The notes below the pieces were generated by a model, which was not told the origin of the DNA, searched no databases, and saw only the letters and a list, made by a program, of their open reading frames with translations. Shown in pieces: positions 54,237 to 62,596 of a DNA stretch of 64,000 nucleotides (position 1 is its first letter; each line of letters starts with the position of its first letter). Origin of the DNA: G963668345 sp965206025 (GTDB lineage Bacteria; Acidobacteriota; Terriglobia; Bryobacterales; UBA6623). The translations under genes were made by a program, and so were the position numbers. Location of the stretch: contig CBDBIU010000003.1 of assembly GCA_965206025.1 (NCBI GenBank), forward strand, positions 496,001 to 560,000, in the 5' to 3' direction.

Positions 54237-54368
54237 CCCACGGCTGAAGCCGTGGGCTTTACATGTATAGCCCCCCTTGGGGGCGAGAGGAAACCGGCCC
54301 CTTCGGGGACGAGAGGCAGCCGGCCCCGTCAGGGGCTGCAACAATCTCAGCCCACGGCTTCAGCCGTG
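54237..54368. repeat. Cluster of hairpins bounded by CCCACGGCTGAAGCCGTGGG
   Basis: The outer palindromes are CCCACGGCTGAAGCCGTGGG (54237-54256) and CCCACGGCTTCAGCCGTG (54351-54368). Between them lie three hairpins of the type GCCCC-N-GGGGC, separated by GAGAGG spacers. Such palindromes resemble REP sequences or IS200/IS605 ends; no tnpA is present. Confidence 0.6.
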
Positions 54369-54440
54369 CGAAAAGTAGCAGTTCGGGGAAGCCCTGGAAA
54401 GGGCGACACAAGGGACCGCATCCGGAAACCGGCCCCTTTG

Positions 54441-54501
54441 AGCAGACCGGGACATAGGTAACACTTTAGTCCAAGCACATAGGCAACACTTTTCGTCCGG
54501 G
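54441..54501 (-). repeat. IS-end-like motif, copy 2
   Basis: The first 25 bases, starting AGCAGACCGGGACATAGGTA, are identical to 52941-52965, and the second ACATAGG(C/T)AACACTTTTCGTCC is also shared. 54502-54840 holds no recognisable gene. Confidence 0.5.
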
Positions 54502-54840
54502 GGAGGGGCCGGGCGGAGGACAACGCAACTTTCAACCAGACAAAATGTCGCCCCGATCTCCCGTTCAAGACGCCACACTCGAGGGGCGCGATCAATAGCG
54601 CCCCTATATCCCTAACGGCGGGCATTTGCTTCGATTCTCAGCAACTGCTGGAGAAAAATGCGTCCTAAGATCATCGGCGGCTACATGGCTCTCACGCCGG
54701 CCGTCCGAATCAGGATAGTATAATGCTCTGCGGCGCAGTGGCCTCAAAGCGGCCCAAAGAGATCGTCGCCCGAAACCGCGCCAAACGGGACACAGCCCCG
54801 GGGCCGGCCCCAACGGATCGTCTCAGACCAACCGGATCAT

Positions 54841-55848
54841 ATGCCAGACCTGAAGCGCAGCGTCCTTGTTACCGATTACGCCTGGAACAGCCTCGATCCC
54901 GAGCGCGAGATCTTGAAAGAGGCGGGCGCGGCGCTCGTCGTGGCCGAAACCGGCGAAGAGGACGAGTTGGCCGAGCTGGCCGCCGACGTGGACGGCATCC
55001 TGACCTGCTGGAAATCGGTCACCGAGAAGGTCATCCGCAACGCACCCAGGTGCCAGTCGATCGGCCGCTACGGCATTGGACTCGACAACATCGACGTCTC
55101 GTATGCGACCGAAGCGGGCATCGTCGTGACGAACGTCCCGGCGTACTGTCTGCCCGAGGTATCAGACCACGCCCTAGCCCTGCTGATGTCTTGGGCGCGC
55201 AGGGTCACGGCATTTGACAGCGCCATCAAGTCCGGGGCGTACGACCTCAAGGCTCAGATGCCGATGTTCCGGCTCGAGGGCAGGACTCTGGGCATCGCCG
55301 GGTACGGCAAGATCGGACGAACGCTCGCCCGCAAAGCCATGGCCCTGGGGTTGAAGGTGATTGTCTTCGACCCCTATCTCGACCTGCCCAAGGACGGTCC
55401 CGTGGAGCAGGTGGCGTTCGATGAGCTGCTCAGCCGCAGCCATTACGTATCGATGCACGTCCCCTCGACGCCGGAGACGCGGCATCTTTTCAACCGCGAA
55501 GCGTTCCGCAAGATGAACCCCCAGGCTCTGGTCATCAACACCGCCCGCGGCGACTTGATCGATGAGGAAGCGCTGCTCGAAGCGCTCGACACGGGCGAGA
55601 TCGCCGGCGCGGCGTTGGACGTCCTTTCCCAAGAGCCGCCCGATCCCGACCACCCGCTCATCCGTCACCCGAAAGTCTTGGCCACTCCGCACGCTGCTTT
55701 TTATTCGGAGGAGTCGCTGCTGGAGCTTCAGAGAACAGCAGCCGCTCAAATGAGAGACGTCTTCCTCGGCAAGCGGCCCGAGTACGTCGTCAACCCCGAC
55801 GTGCTGACGAAGGGGAACCTGAGGGCGAGCATCGGAAACCGCCCGTAG
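54841..55848 (+). CDS. D-2-hydroxyacid dehydrogenase, CtBP/SerA-like
   Basis: 335 aa. Catalytic domain opens SVLVTDYAWNSLDPEREIL. GRYGIGLDNIDVSYATEAGI and VTNVPAYCLPEVSDHALALL are the CtBP-like pattern. The Rossmann motif is GIAGYGKIGRTLA. Catalytic Arg is in NTARGDLIDE, Glu in the QEPP segment, and the usual catalytic His is in TPHAAFYSEES. It would reduce 2-oxoacids or oxidise D-2-hydroxyacids with NAD(H). The true substrate (3-phosphoglycerate or other) is not determinable; there is no ACT domain. Confidence 0.88.
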   Translation: MPDLKRSVLVTDYAWNSLDPEREILKEAGAALVVAETGEEDELAELAADVDGILTCWKSVTEKVIRNAPRCQSIGRYGIGLDNIDVSYATEAGIVVTNVPAYCLPEVSDHALALLMSWARRVTAFDSAIKSGAYDLKAQMPMFRLEGRTLGIAGYGKIGRTLARKAMALGLKVIVFDPYLDLPKDGPVEQVAFDELLSRSHYVSMHVPSTPETRHLFNREAFRKMNPQALVINTARGDLIDEEALLEALDTGEIAGAALDVLSQEPPDPDHPLIRHPKVLATPHAAFYSEESLLELQRTAAAQMRDVFLGKRPEYVVNPDVLTKGNLRASIGNRP

Positions 55849-55919
55849 CGGGCCCGCTGTTGCCGGTCGCCAGGCGAGATCCAGGCGGAAGGCCGGTTGC
55901 CCACCGGCCCGACGAACTT

Positions 55920-56288
55920 TCAGTCCACCTCGGGCCGGCGGACCAGGTGCAACAAATTTCCTTCCGGATCTCTGAAATAGGCCACCCGGATCCCCTGCAC
56001 CGTTGCCGGATCGTCTAAATCGACGCCCTTGCCGCGCAAGTCCTCCAGAGCGGCGTCGAAGTCGCCGACCGTAATCGCAAAATGGCGAACCCCGGGGGTC
56101 TTGGGGGCGGTGTTCAGCCGTTCTCCTTCCGAGGGGATGATTTCGAGCATGGTCCCGTCCGGGGCTTTGAGGAATACGTTCGCGCCCACGCGATGGTCGA
56201 CGGGGAAGTTCAAGGTTCGCTCGTACCACGAGGCCAATGCTTCCGGGTCGGGCGAAGCGATGGCGGTATGCTCAATTCCTCTGTACAT
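55920..56288 (-). CDS. VOC superfamily protein (glyoxalase-like)
   Basis: 122 aa, one complete VOC unit. IEHTAIASPDPEALASWYERTL opens it with the first metal-ligand His. LKAPDGTMLEIIP gives a Glu, GVRHFAITVGDFDAALEDLR the second His and AYFRDPEGNLLHLV the closing strand (usually a Glu, His here). It may be a metal-dependent lyase or isomerase such as methylmalonyl-CoA epimerase/glyoxalase-like; the substrate is unknown. Confidence 0.82.
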   Translation of the reverse strand: MYRGIEHTAIASPDPEALASWYERTLNFPVDHRVGANVFLKAPDGTMLEIIPSEGERLNTAPKTPGVRHFAITVGDFDAALEDLRGKGVDLDDPATVQGIRVAYFRDPEGNLLHLVRRPEVD

Positions 56289-56624
56289 CTTCGGTACCTC
56301 GGCTTCTCTCGGTCATTCTGCGAATACGGTGGCAGACCGCTTCGCGATCACGCGCAAGCTCCGGGCGATTGCGAGCGCGACCAGCCGGCCTCATCCCTAC
56401 GGGTTGTGCGGTACGCACGCCTGCACCTGTAGGGGCATGGCATGCCGTGCCCTATCGGCGGTGCGGCGGCGCACGCCTTGTACCGACAGGCCTCTGATCC
56501 GTTTCATCTCGTCACCTGGGAACCGAATCAAAAGCCGCAGGTCTGGGCAAAACAACCGCCCAGCCCTTCGCTACGGGCTGGCCTGCATTCTCATCAGCCG
56601 GCGCGAAAAGCGAGACAGCATACG
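56289..56624. repeat. Intergenic region with degenerate repeat relics
   Basis: No gene. Contains GGGGCATGGCATGCCGTGCC (56432-56451), a degenerate relative of the family-1 inner block (GCCTTGTACCGACAGGCCTC at 56468-56487), and the second 45-bp dispersed repeat (56533-56577) followed by GGCCTGCATTCTCATCAGCC, a worn family-1 end. Confidence 0.5.
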
Positions 56625-58730
56625 TCACTCGGCCGCTGCTGCCGCCTCGGTTAGCTCGCGGACGATCCGGCGCGAGCGAGGATAGGCTTTGCGGAGCGCT
56701 TCCAGAATCCCGCGCGAGTCCACGCTGACCGCTCGCGCCTGGACCTCGGAGTACAGAAAATCGTTCGCCAGCGAGTGGATGTTGCCGTCGAAGATAATCC
56801 CCACCAACTCTCCCTCACGGTTAATCAACGGGCTGCCGGAGTTTCCCCCCGTGATGTCGTTGGTCGAGACGAGGTTGTAGGGCGTCTCCCCGTCGATCTT
56901 TTTCTTCGCCTTAGTGAAACTTTCGGGCAAGATGTAGGGAGCCTCGCCGGTTGCCTTCTCGAAAAGCCCGCTGATTTCGGTGAATGGAGCGATGCGCCGG
57001 CGGCCCTCCATGTACGCCTTGACTACGCCCACGCTCAGCCGCAGGGTAAACGTGGCGTCCGGATAGACCCGATCGCCTTCGACCGCGAAGCGCGCCCGAC
57101 CGATTTTCGCGCCCTGTGCGCGTTCGACCGCTTCCACCTCGTCTTCGAAACGTTTGCGCAGACGCCTGGCTTCTTGGTCGATGGAACGCACGAGCTCGAT
57201 CATCGGATCCTCCGACCGAGCCGCTCCGCGGGCATTATTTTCGGCCAACTCCTTGCGTAGATCCACATCTTGGAGACGGGTCCCCGACACCAGTCGCTTG
57301 GCAACGACGTCGGGATGGCGGCCGCGCAAAACAGCCTTCGCCACCGGGTGCTCAGCGCCTAGCCGGTCGCGCAGGAATCGCAGGCTGCGGCCCAGCTTGA
57401 CCATCTCCACCTGGTCGTAGATCGGAGCCGGTGAAAACAATTGCTGCTTGAGCGAATCCAGTCTCGAGTCGCGGTATTCCGGGAGTCTTTCGTTGTTCGG
57501 TTTCGGCAGCTCATCCGACATGCGGTACAAATGTCTGGCGATCCGGAACAGCCGGGAATAAAAACCCAACGAGCCGACCAACCGGTATTCTTCGTAGATC
57601 TCAGTCTTGGTTTTCTGCGCTTCGGCGATCGCCGGCCAGGCTGCTCCGAATTTTTCTTTCCTTTCGGCGTCCTTTTCGATGGCCTCACGCAGGCTAGTTT
57701 CCTGCGCGGCTTTTTTCGACGCCAGATCAGGGCGGCGCAAGCCCGCCAGCATTCCGGTATAAGCTTTGATGCTGTTGTTGATCCGAAACAGCTCGTCGCG
57801 AGCGAGGCGCGCTGCCTCCTCTCCCCCGCGGCCAAACGATCGCAACGCCTCCGCCATTTCGTGCAGCCAGTCGAGCATGAGCGGCAGGCGGCGGTCTCGT
57901 TCGAAATCCAACTGGGCTTCCGTTAGCAGGCGATTGGTCCGGCCCGGATGCCCGGAAACAAAAACTAGATCTTGTTCCGAGGCTCCGCTTCGACTCCAAG
58001 GCAGGTAAGCCTTGGGTTCAAGGGGCCGCCCTTTCTCGTATACCCGGACGAAGGCGGCGTCGAGGCAATAGCGTGGAAACGTAAAGTTGTCGATATCTCC
58101 GCCAAAAAACGCCGCCCAGCGTTCCGGGGCGAAGACCAGCCGGACATCGGTATACTTCTTGTACTTGTAAAGATCAAACACGCTTCCGCGATAGAGATTC
58201 ACGACTTCACAGCGCAGCAAGGTCGAGTCGCGGCAGTCCTTCTCGATGTCGGCAGTCGCCGATCTCTGGGCCTTGAATCTCTCCTTGTCGCTCATCTCGG
58301 GACGCACTGCTTTGTTGACCCGTTCGGTGACCGGCTCGATCTCCAGCAGAACGTTCAACTCCAAATCCGGGCACTTCAGCTCGGCCGATGAGCGGGAAGC
58401 GTAGAATCCCTCCTTGATGTAATCCTTCTTCTCTGAACTGAGCTTTTTGATGCAGTCGGCCGCGATGTGGTGATTGGTCGCCACCAGTCCCTTGGGGGAG
58501 ACGAACGCGCCGGAGCCTCCGCTATTAAACCGTACAGATGACAGCCGCAGCCGATCGAGGAAGTCGTCGGTGGCCTCGAAACCGTACTTCAGTTTCAAAG
58601 CGTCCTTGGGCATGCGGTTGTAGGGCCACATGCCCTCGTCGGCCCGGATCGCCACGCCGGAAAGCGCGCCCAGCAGCACCATGGCTAGAAATTTCGGGCA
58701 TCGACAGAAAAACGATAGGCGGAAAAACAT
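56625..58730 (-). CDS. S46 family dipeptidyl-peptidase (DPP7/DPP11-like)
   Basis: About 701 aa from ATG at 58730, with signal FLAMVLLGALSGVAIRADEG; the frame is open to 58871 but that extension blocks a signal peptide. The mature text DEGMWPYNRMP is standard. Chymotrypsin-fold catalytic residues: His88 in VATNHHIAADC, Asp in FGGDIDNFTFPRY and Ser in TGGNSGSPLIN. The helical domain specific to S46 lies between them. S46 enzymes remove dipeptides from peptides in the periplasm. Whether it prefers hydrophobic (DPP7) or acidic (DPP11) residues depends on a site in the VGIIFDGNIHSLAND region that I cannot call. Confidence 0.9.
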   Translation of the reverse strand: MFFRLSFFCRCPKFLAMVLLGALSGVAIRADEGMWPYNRMPKDALKLKYGFEATDDFLDRLRLSSVRFNSGGSGAFVSPKGLVATNHHIAADCIKKLSSEKKDYIKEGFYASRSSAELKCPDLELNVLLEIEPVTERVNKAVRPEMSDKERFKAQRSATADIEKDCRDSTLLRCEVVNLYRGSVFDLYKYKKYTDVRLVFAPERWAAFFGGDIDNFTFPRYCLDAAFVRVYEKGRPLEPKAYLPWSRSGASEQDLVFVSGHPGRTNRLLTEAQLDFERDRRLPLMLDWLHEMAEALRSFGRGGEEAARLARDELFRINNSIKAYTGMLAGLRRPDLASKKAAQETSLREAIEKDAERKEKFGAAWPAIAEAQKTKTEIYEEYRLVGSLGFYSRLFRIARHLYRMSDELPKPNNERLPEYRDSRLDSLKQQLFSPAPIYDQVEMVKLGRSLRFLRDRLGAEHPVAKAVLRGRHPDVVAKRLVSGTRLQDVDLRKELAENNARGAARSEDPMIELVRSIDQEARRLRKRFEDEVEAVERAQGAKIGRARFAVEGDRVYPDATFTLRLSVGVVKAYMEGRRRIAPFTEISGLFEKATGEAPYILPESFTKAKKKIDGETPYNLVSTNDITGGNSGSPLINREGELVGIIFDGNIHSLANDFLYSEVQARAVSVDSRGILEALRKAYPRSRRIVRELTEAAAAAE

Positions 58731-59247
58731 CGGTCGGTCCCCCGTGATATCGAGTAGAAATGGTTGCCGGCGAATCCCGAACCCGGACGAGCCGGAACGA
58801 AACAGGGACTCGTGAGTCTGATTTTTAGACATTCTCCGCAAGCTGTCGAAAAAAAGCATCTCGGTCGCCAAGTGCGGGCGGGCACAGCATACCGCCCCTA
58901 TAGATCCGCTGGCTTGTGCTGCTCACAATCCATTGCAGTCAAGTTCACGCTTCGTCGCAGCAAAATCCCTAAACAGCTTACAGCAAGTGGCTTAGACGCA
59001 CAACACGGGTTGCGTTGGGCCCGCGTGTGTAGGGGACCACGCGGCCCGTCAAAGATCGGGTGGCAACCTAGCCGGCGCTGTACAGCTCTGTTGGGCGCCC
59101 GCGACTGGATAGGCACGGCACGTGACGCCACACTGGCGGCGTTTTCGCCAAGGAACCCTACAGACTCGACAATGATGCGCGAAGAGCGGGCGCCTCGCCG
59201 CAACAAAAACCCCTCCCTGTCCGATAAGCCCAACAGAAGCCTGTCGC
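58731..59247. other. Divergent intergenic region
   Basis: 517 bp between the S46 and nucleosidase genes. No gene or clear repeat of the families above was recognised, apart from the shared phrase TGTAGGGGACCACGCGGCCC near 59030. Promoters for both flanking genes are expected here. Confidence 0.35.
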
Positions 59248-59934
59248 ATGATCGCCGTTACCGGAGCGATGGACGAGGAGATTCGCCTGCTGCGCGAACG
59301 GATGACTTCGTGCGTGGAGGAGAGGGCGGCAAAGATCCGCATATCTCTGGGCAAGTTCGGTGATGCGGACATCGCCTTGGCGCAGTGCGGGATCGGCAAG
59401 GTCAACGCGGCCATCTGCGCTCAGATCTTGATAGACCGCTATGCACCCGAAGCGTTGTTGTTCTCCGGCGTTGCCGGCGGCCTGCTGCCGAATATGAACG
59501 TAGGGGACATCGTCGTCGCCAGCCATCTGATTCAATGGGACGTCGACCTAACGGCTTTCGGCAGACGCCACGGCGAGATCCCCGGCGTGGGCCGCCAGCT
59601 CGAAGCCGATCCCAAGCTGGTGCAACAGGCAGCTTCGGCCTTCGACGAGGCTTTCAAGGGTAACGGACGAAACCCCAGTCTGATGATCGGAACCGTCGTT
59701 TCCGCCGATCGCTTTATCGAAGATCCCGAGAAGCTGCGCTGGCTGCAGCGAGAGTTCTCGGCACTGGCAACGGAAATGGAAGGAGCCGCGATCGCCCATA
59801 CCTGCTGTGTTAACGAAGTTCCCTTCGTCGTAGTCCGCGCCGTCTCGGCCGGCAAGGATTTTCAGGCCAATCTTTCCCTGGCGGCCAAAAACTGCTCCGC
59901 CCTTCTGGAGCGGCTGATCCCGGCCGTGGGATAG
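59248..59934 (+). CDS. mtnN: 5'-methylthioadenosine/S-adenosylhomocysteine nucleosidase
   Basis: 228 aa. Opening MIAVTGAMDEEIRLL, then LAQCGIGKVNAA, LFSGVAGGL, VGDIVVASHLIQWDVDLTAF (in pieces), the catalytic/ribose motif ATEMEGAAIAH and VVRAVSAGKDF with an Asp near the end (normally SD, here GKD). It removes adenine from MTA and SAH. In futalosine-pathway bacteria the same enzyme can hydrolyse aminodeoxyfutalosine after MqnE, so it may also serve menaquinone synthesis. Standalone gene. Confidence 0.88.
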   Translation: MIAVTGAMDEEIRLLRERMTSCVEERAAKIRISLGKFGDADIALAQCGIGKVNAAICAQILIDRYAPEALLFSGVAGGLLPNMNVGDIVVASHLIQWDVDLTAFGRRHGEIPGVGRQLEADPKLVQQAASAFDEAFKGNGRNPSLMIGTVVSADRFIEDPEKLRWLQREFSALATEMEGAAIAHTCCVNEVPFVVVRAVSAGKDFQANLSLAAKNCSALLERLIPAVG

Positions 59935-60236
59935 CAGCCCGTGGCAAAAGTCGTTCAGGAGCGAAAAATGGGGACTGCCACCAATTCGCCCCCCGTCATG
60001 GCCCTCGAAACAACCCACTTAGCCTGAAGCGAATTGGCTGGCTGTACCCGATTTTTCGCGAGGCTCACTTCTACCACGGGCTGATGGGGGCGAGAAAGAC
60101 TACACCTTCAGCCAACAAGCAGAAGAGCCCGCGGGTTAGCCCCGCCCTAAGGATGCTGCTGTCAATAGATGTTCTTCCCATTCCACACGATAGGTCCGCG
60201 GTGGTTTTCCCCAAAGTGAAAAACAGGGTGGTTGGC
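59935..60236. other. Intergenic sequence
   Basis: 302 bp, no gene recognised; GCCCGCGGGTTAGCCCCGCC (60127-60146) is a worn GC palindrome. Confidence 0.3.
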
Positions 60237-60434
60237 TTACTCCTTGCGGATTAGGGCGCGTTCTCCCCGCGGAGGGAACCCATGGGAATCGGCGAGTCTC
60301 TTGAACACTTCCGCGGAAGCAACGTTGAGGTTTTGTCCAAAAACAAGTCGGTGCAACCCTGACTTCCCGGCAGGGTCCAAAACGGCTACATGGCCAGATG
60401 ATTCAGCCCCTTCAAAATATCGATAGATACGGTC
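60237..60434 (-). pseudogene. Unrecognised gene fragment truncated by a family-1 repeat
   Basis: The frame reads RIYRYFEGAESSGHVAVLDP, then AGKSGLHRLVFGQNLNVASA and EVFKRLADSHGFPPRGERAL to a stop. Base composition is less GC-rich than neighbouring genes and the text looks protein-like, but I do not recognise a family. Upstream the frame enters repeat copy D at 60434, so the 5' end has been replaced. It may also be a chance frame. Confidence 0.35.
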
Positions 60435-60562
60435 GGCCGTGCTCAACGTACTGTTCAAGTACGCCCGCATTATTCAAGAAATGCGGCGCCGAGCGGCGCG
60501 CGCCTTGTACTGACGGGTCTCTCACGCACTTTGCCTCGCCACCTGGTGAGAAAAGCGGGCTA
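60434..60562. repeat. Family-1 repeat, copy D, left end missing
   Basis: Starts at GCCGTGCTCAACGTACTGTT, includes the CGCATTATTCAAGAAATGCG block shared with copy A, and ends with TGGTGAGAAAAGCGGGCTA. The left about 65 bp including the inverted end are absent. 60563-60837 holds no recognisable gene. Confidence 0.82.
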
Positions 60563-60837
60563 GCGGTTGGAGAAGGGTTTCTACGAGCGGTGCCGGGGAT
60601 CGACGTTTGCCGCGCCCTTGGCAGACGGTGTCCGAGAATCTCAGTTGATGCTCTTTTGTGCAGCTCCTGGGGGGCCTGGGAGCCGCCTTGAGCGGTTTGC
60701 CCGGCGATTCTCAGACCCGCTGTCTTATAATTACGACCGCAGGCACGGGGATCTACCCGCGTGGCCGCGTCGAGTTGCGAAGTCTTCGTAACGGCTCGTG
60801 CTAGACTGAAGATCAGCCTCTCACGGGGACCGATTCC

Positions 60838-61056
60838 ATGAAGACCGACATCCATCCCGCCTACGAACTGGTCAATGTCAATTGCGCCTGTGGGAGCACG
60901 TTTCAGACCCGCTCGACCCACAAAGGCGACATCCATCTGGAGATTTGTTCCGCCTGCCATCCCTTCTTTACCGGCAAGCAAAAGCTGGTCGACACCGCGG
61001 GCCGCGTCGAGCGCTTCCGCAAGAGATATGGGCAGGCCAGGACCTCTCAGAACTAG
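60838..61056 (+). CDS. rpmE: Ribosomal protein bL31
   Basis: 72 aa, full length. MKTDIHPAYELVNVNCACGS and the ending HPFFTGKQKLVDTAGRVERF are diagnostic. Four cysteines (CAC and CSAC) make it the zinc-binding form. The stop codon TAG (61054-61056) is the first three bases of family-1 repeat copy E, so the element sits exactly at the 3' end. It may have changed the last residues (QARTSQN), which vary in the family anyway. Confidence 0.95.
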   Translation: MKTDIHPAYELVNVNCACGSTFQTRSTHKGDIHLEICSACHPFFTGKQKLVDTAGRVERFRKRYGQARTSQN

Positions 61057-61133
61057 CCCGCGTTTCTCACCACCTGACGGTCGAAGCAGGCCATAGGCCC
61101 GCCTTTATTGCGTTGCGCTTGCTCGCCGCGCTC
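61054..61133. repeat. Family-1 repeat, copy E, right part missing
   Basis: Begins TAGCCCGCGTTTCTCACCAC and follows the family through GCGTTGCGCTTGCTCGCC, then diverges at about 61133. Its first bases are the rpmE stop codon. Confidence 0.8.
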
Positions 61134-61158
61134 TCCCCGAGGCCCGCGCCAGCGGACT

Positions 61159-61208
61159 CGATGTCGCCAGGAATGGCGACACGGCACGCAAGAATGCGCG
61201 CGCCACAA
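61159..61208 (+). repeat. Family-2 twin-hairpin repeat, copy 3
   Basis: CGATGTCGCCAGGAATGGCG then ACACGGCACGCAAGAATGCG then CGCGCCACAA; same two-hairpin plan as 45370-45418, with compensable changes mostly in loops. Confidence 0.82.
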
Positions 61209-61303
61209 AAGAAAACGGCCGCGGATCTGGCGGGCGACGAGCTGACGGCGCGAAGGGGAGGCCGCACACGCAAAAATACGTCACCGCGCGCCGAGCCGCC
61301 CGG

Positions 61304-62580
61304 CTAGTCGTCCGCTCGAAGCAGAAGATTGATGGCCGCGACGAAGACGTTGAACAAGCCGGCAAACAGCATCAGCGCCCCGGGGATGGGGCTGTCGATC
61401 TTGGGATTGTTCAGGATGTCGCTGGTGGCGTAAACCAGTATGAAAACGCCGAAAATCCCGATGGCCCCGGCGATGAGCATGCCGAAGAGTCCGATCTGTA
61501 GGAAACCATTCAGGACCAGCACGCCGATAATGCTGAAGAAGATGCCTGTCATCAGGCCTCGTGGCGCGGAAAAGGTTTTCCGCGTCGTCATGACGTAGAA
61601 GGTGACCGCACAAAAAACGATGGCCGTTAGTATCATGGCGCCCTGTACGATATCGGGCGAAACGACGCTAGCCAGGTGCAGAACGGGCGCTAGAACCAAA
61701 CCCGCGACAAACCCCTCCCCGACGAGCGCCGTTACGCCGAGCAGCGGGTTGTGGCGAACCGCTATCGCGATGCGGGGCACCACGTTCAGCACGACCATGG
61801 CGAGGATCCATCCCATCCAGCCGGAGAACAGCTCGACCATCGCAGTTGAGTTTGCGCCCACCATGCCTCCGGCGATGCCCGCGGTCACGGCCAGCGTTAA
61901 CAGAAGATAGGTTGGCTCTTCTGGGATTTTAGTGGCTGGCGGCGGTGAGTGACGGATCCCTCGCCACTGTGAGGCCGACCTCCCGGAGCCTGCTTCGGTG
62001 CCATTCAAGGGCTTCGTGACAACTCTACGGCCCCCAAGGCCGGGCGGCGACTGCGTTGGCCAAAAAGAATTACTGATAAACAAAGGGTTACGAGTAGAGC
62101 AAGGCTGCTGGCAGGTAGTCGTACAGTCTCCCGAAGGCTGTGAAATGCAGATCCACAACTGTCATCCAGTGGCCACACTCAAAGAGATAACTCCCTGTTT
62201 ATCAGTGTCTTATTCCCTTTACGAGTTGCCCACGACCGGACTGGCGTGTAGGGTATTTGGGGATTTCTTGGCCGCCTTTTGGGCTCCGATGTGACTGCGG
62301 GCGACGTCGGGTCGGCAGGATGGAGGAGCCGGCTACCCGTTGGCCACCCACTAAAAACCCGGAAGAGCCGATAGGTTTTCTTGATGACTTCGGCTCGATT
62401 ACCCTCTAGCGCCGTTTGGCCCCACAGTTTGTCGCCGACCGTCAAAGAAGGCCCGACGTGCTCCGTTGCCAAATCGCCTGTAAGATACGACCGCTTAACG
62501 GATTGCGACGCGAAATCGTAACCGCAATCACAGCGTTCCGCACCGTCGGGGACGAGTAATTTGCAATTCGGGCAGATCAT
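61304..62580 (-). pseudogene. Zinc-ribbon/Bax-inhibitor-1 (BI-1/YccA) protein gene split by a MITE
   Basis: 5' part 62580-62370: zinc ribbon ICPNCKLLVPDGAERCDCGY, then ...NRAEVIKKTY. 3' part 61905-61304: LLLTLAVTAGIAGG and about seven helices, ending ILNNPKIDSPIPGALMLFAG and FNVFVAAINLLLRADD. The 456-bp element 61914-62369 sits between. Removing it with one 8-bp GATAGGTT copy joins KKTY directly to LLLT in frame and gives 270 aa. BI-1 proteins are membrane proteins linked to calcium leak and stress. The present 3' frame starts inside the element (ATG 62158) and could express the membrane part with a foreign N-terminus. Before a second insertion the gene lay about 15 bp behind the phosphoesterase gene. 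Confidence 0.87.
61914..62369. mobile_element. 456-bp MITE, copy 1 (ISL3-like ends, 8-bp target duplication)
   Basis: Ends GGCTCTTCTGGGATTTTAG and, inverted, GGCTCTTCCGGGTTTTTAG, followed in both by TGG(C/G)TGG. Perfect target duplication GATAGGTT at 61906-61913 and 62370-62377. Inside is an inverted pair ACTGATAAACA/TGTTTATCAGT. It differs from copy 2 by 11-bp and 4-bp insertions. It encodes no transposase. ISL3-family elements have GG-starting ends and 8-bp duplications, so an ISL3-type enzyme is the likely mobiliser (inference). Confidence 0.95.
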
Positions 62581-62596
62581 TTGCGTCTATTTTAGG

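Noticed and set aside
54262..54345. Regular hairpin spacing as a possible CRISPR array
   Set aside because: Units are under 30 bp, self-complementary and not separated by unique spacers; no cas genes.
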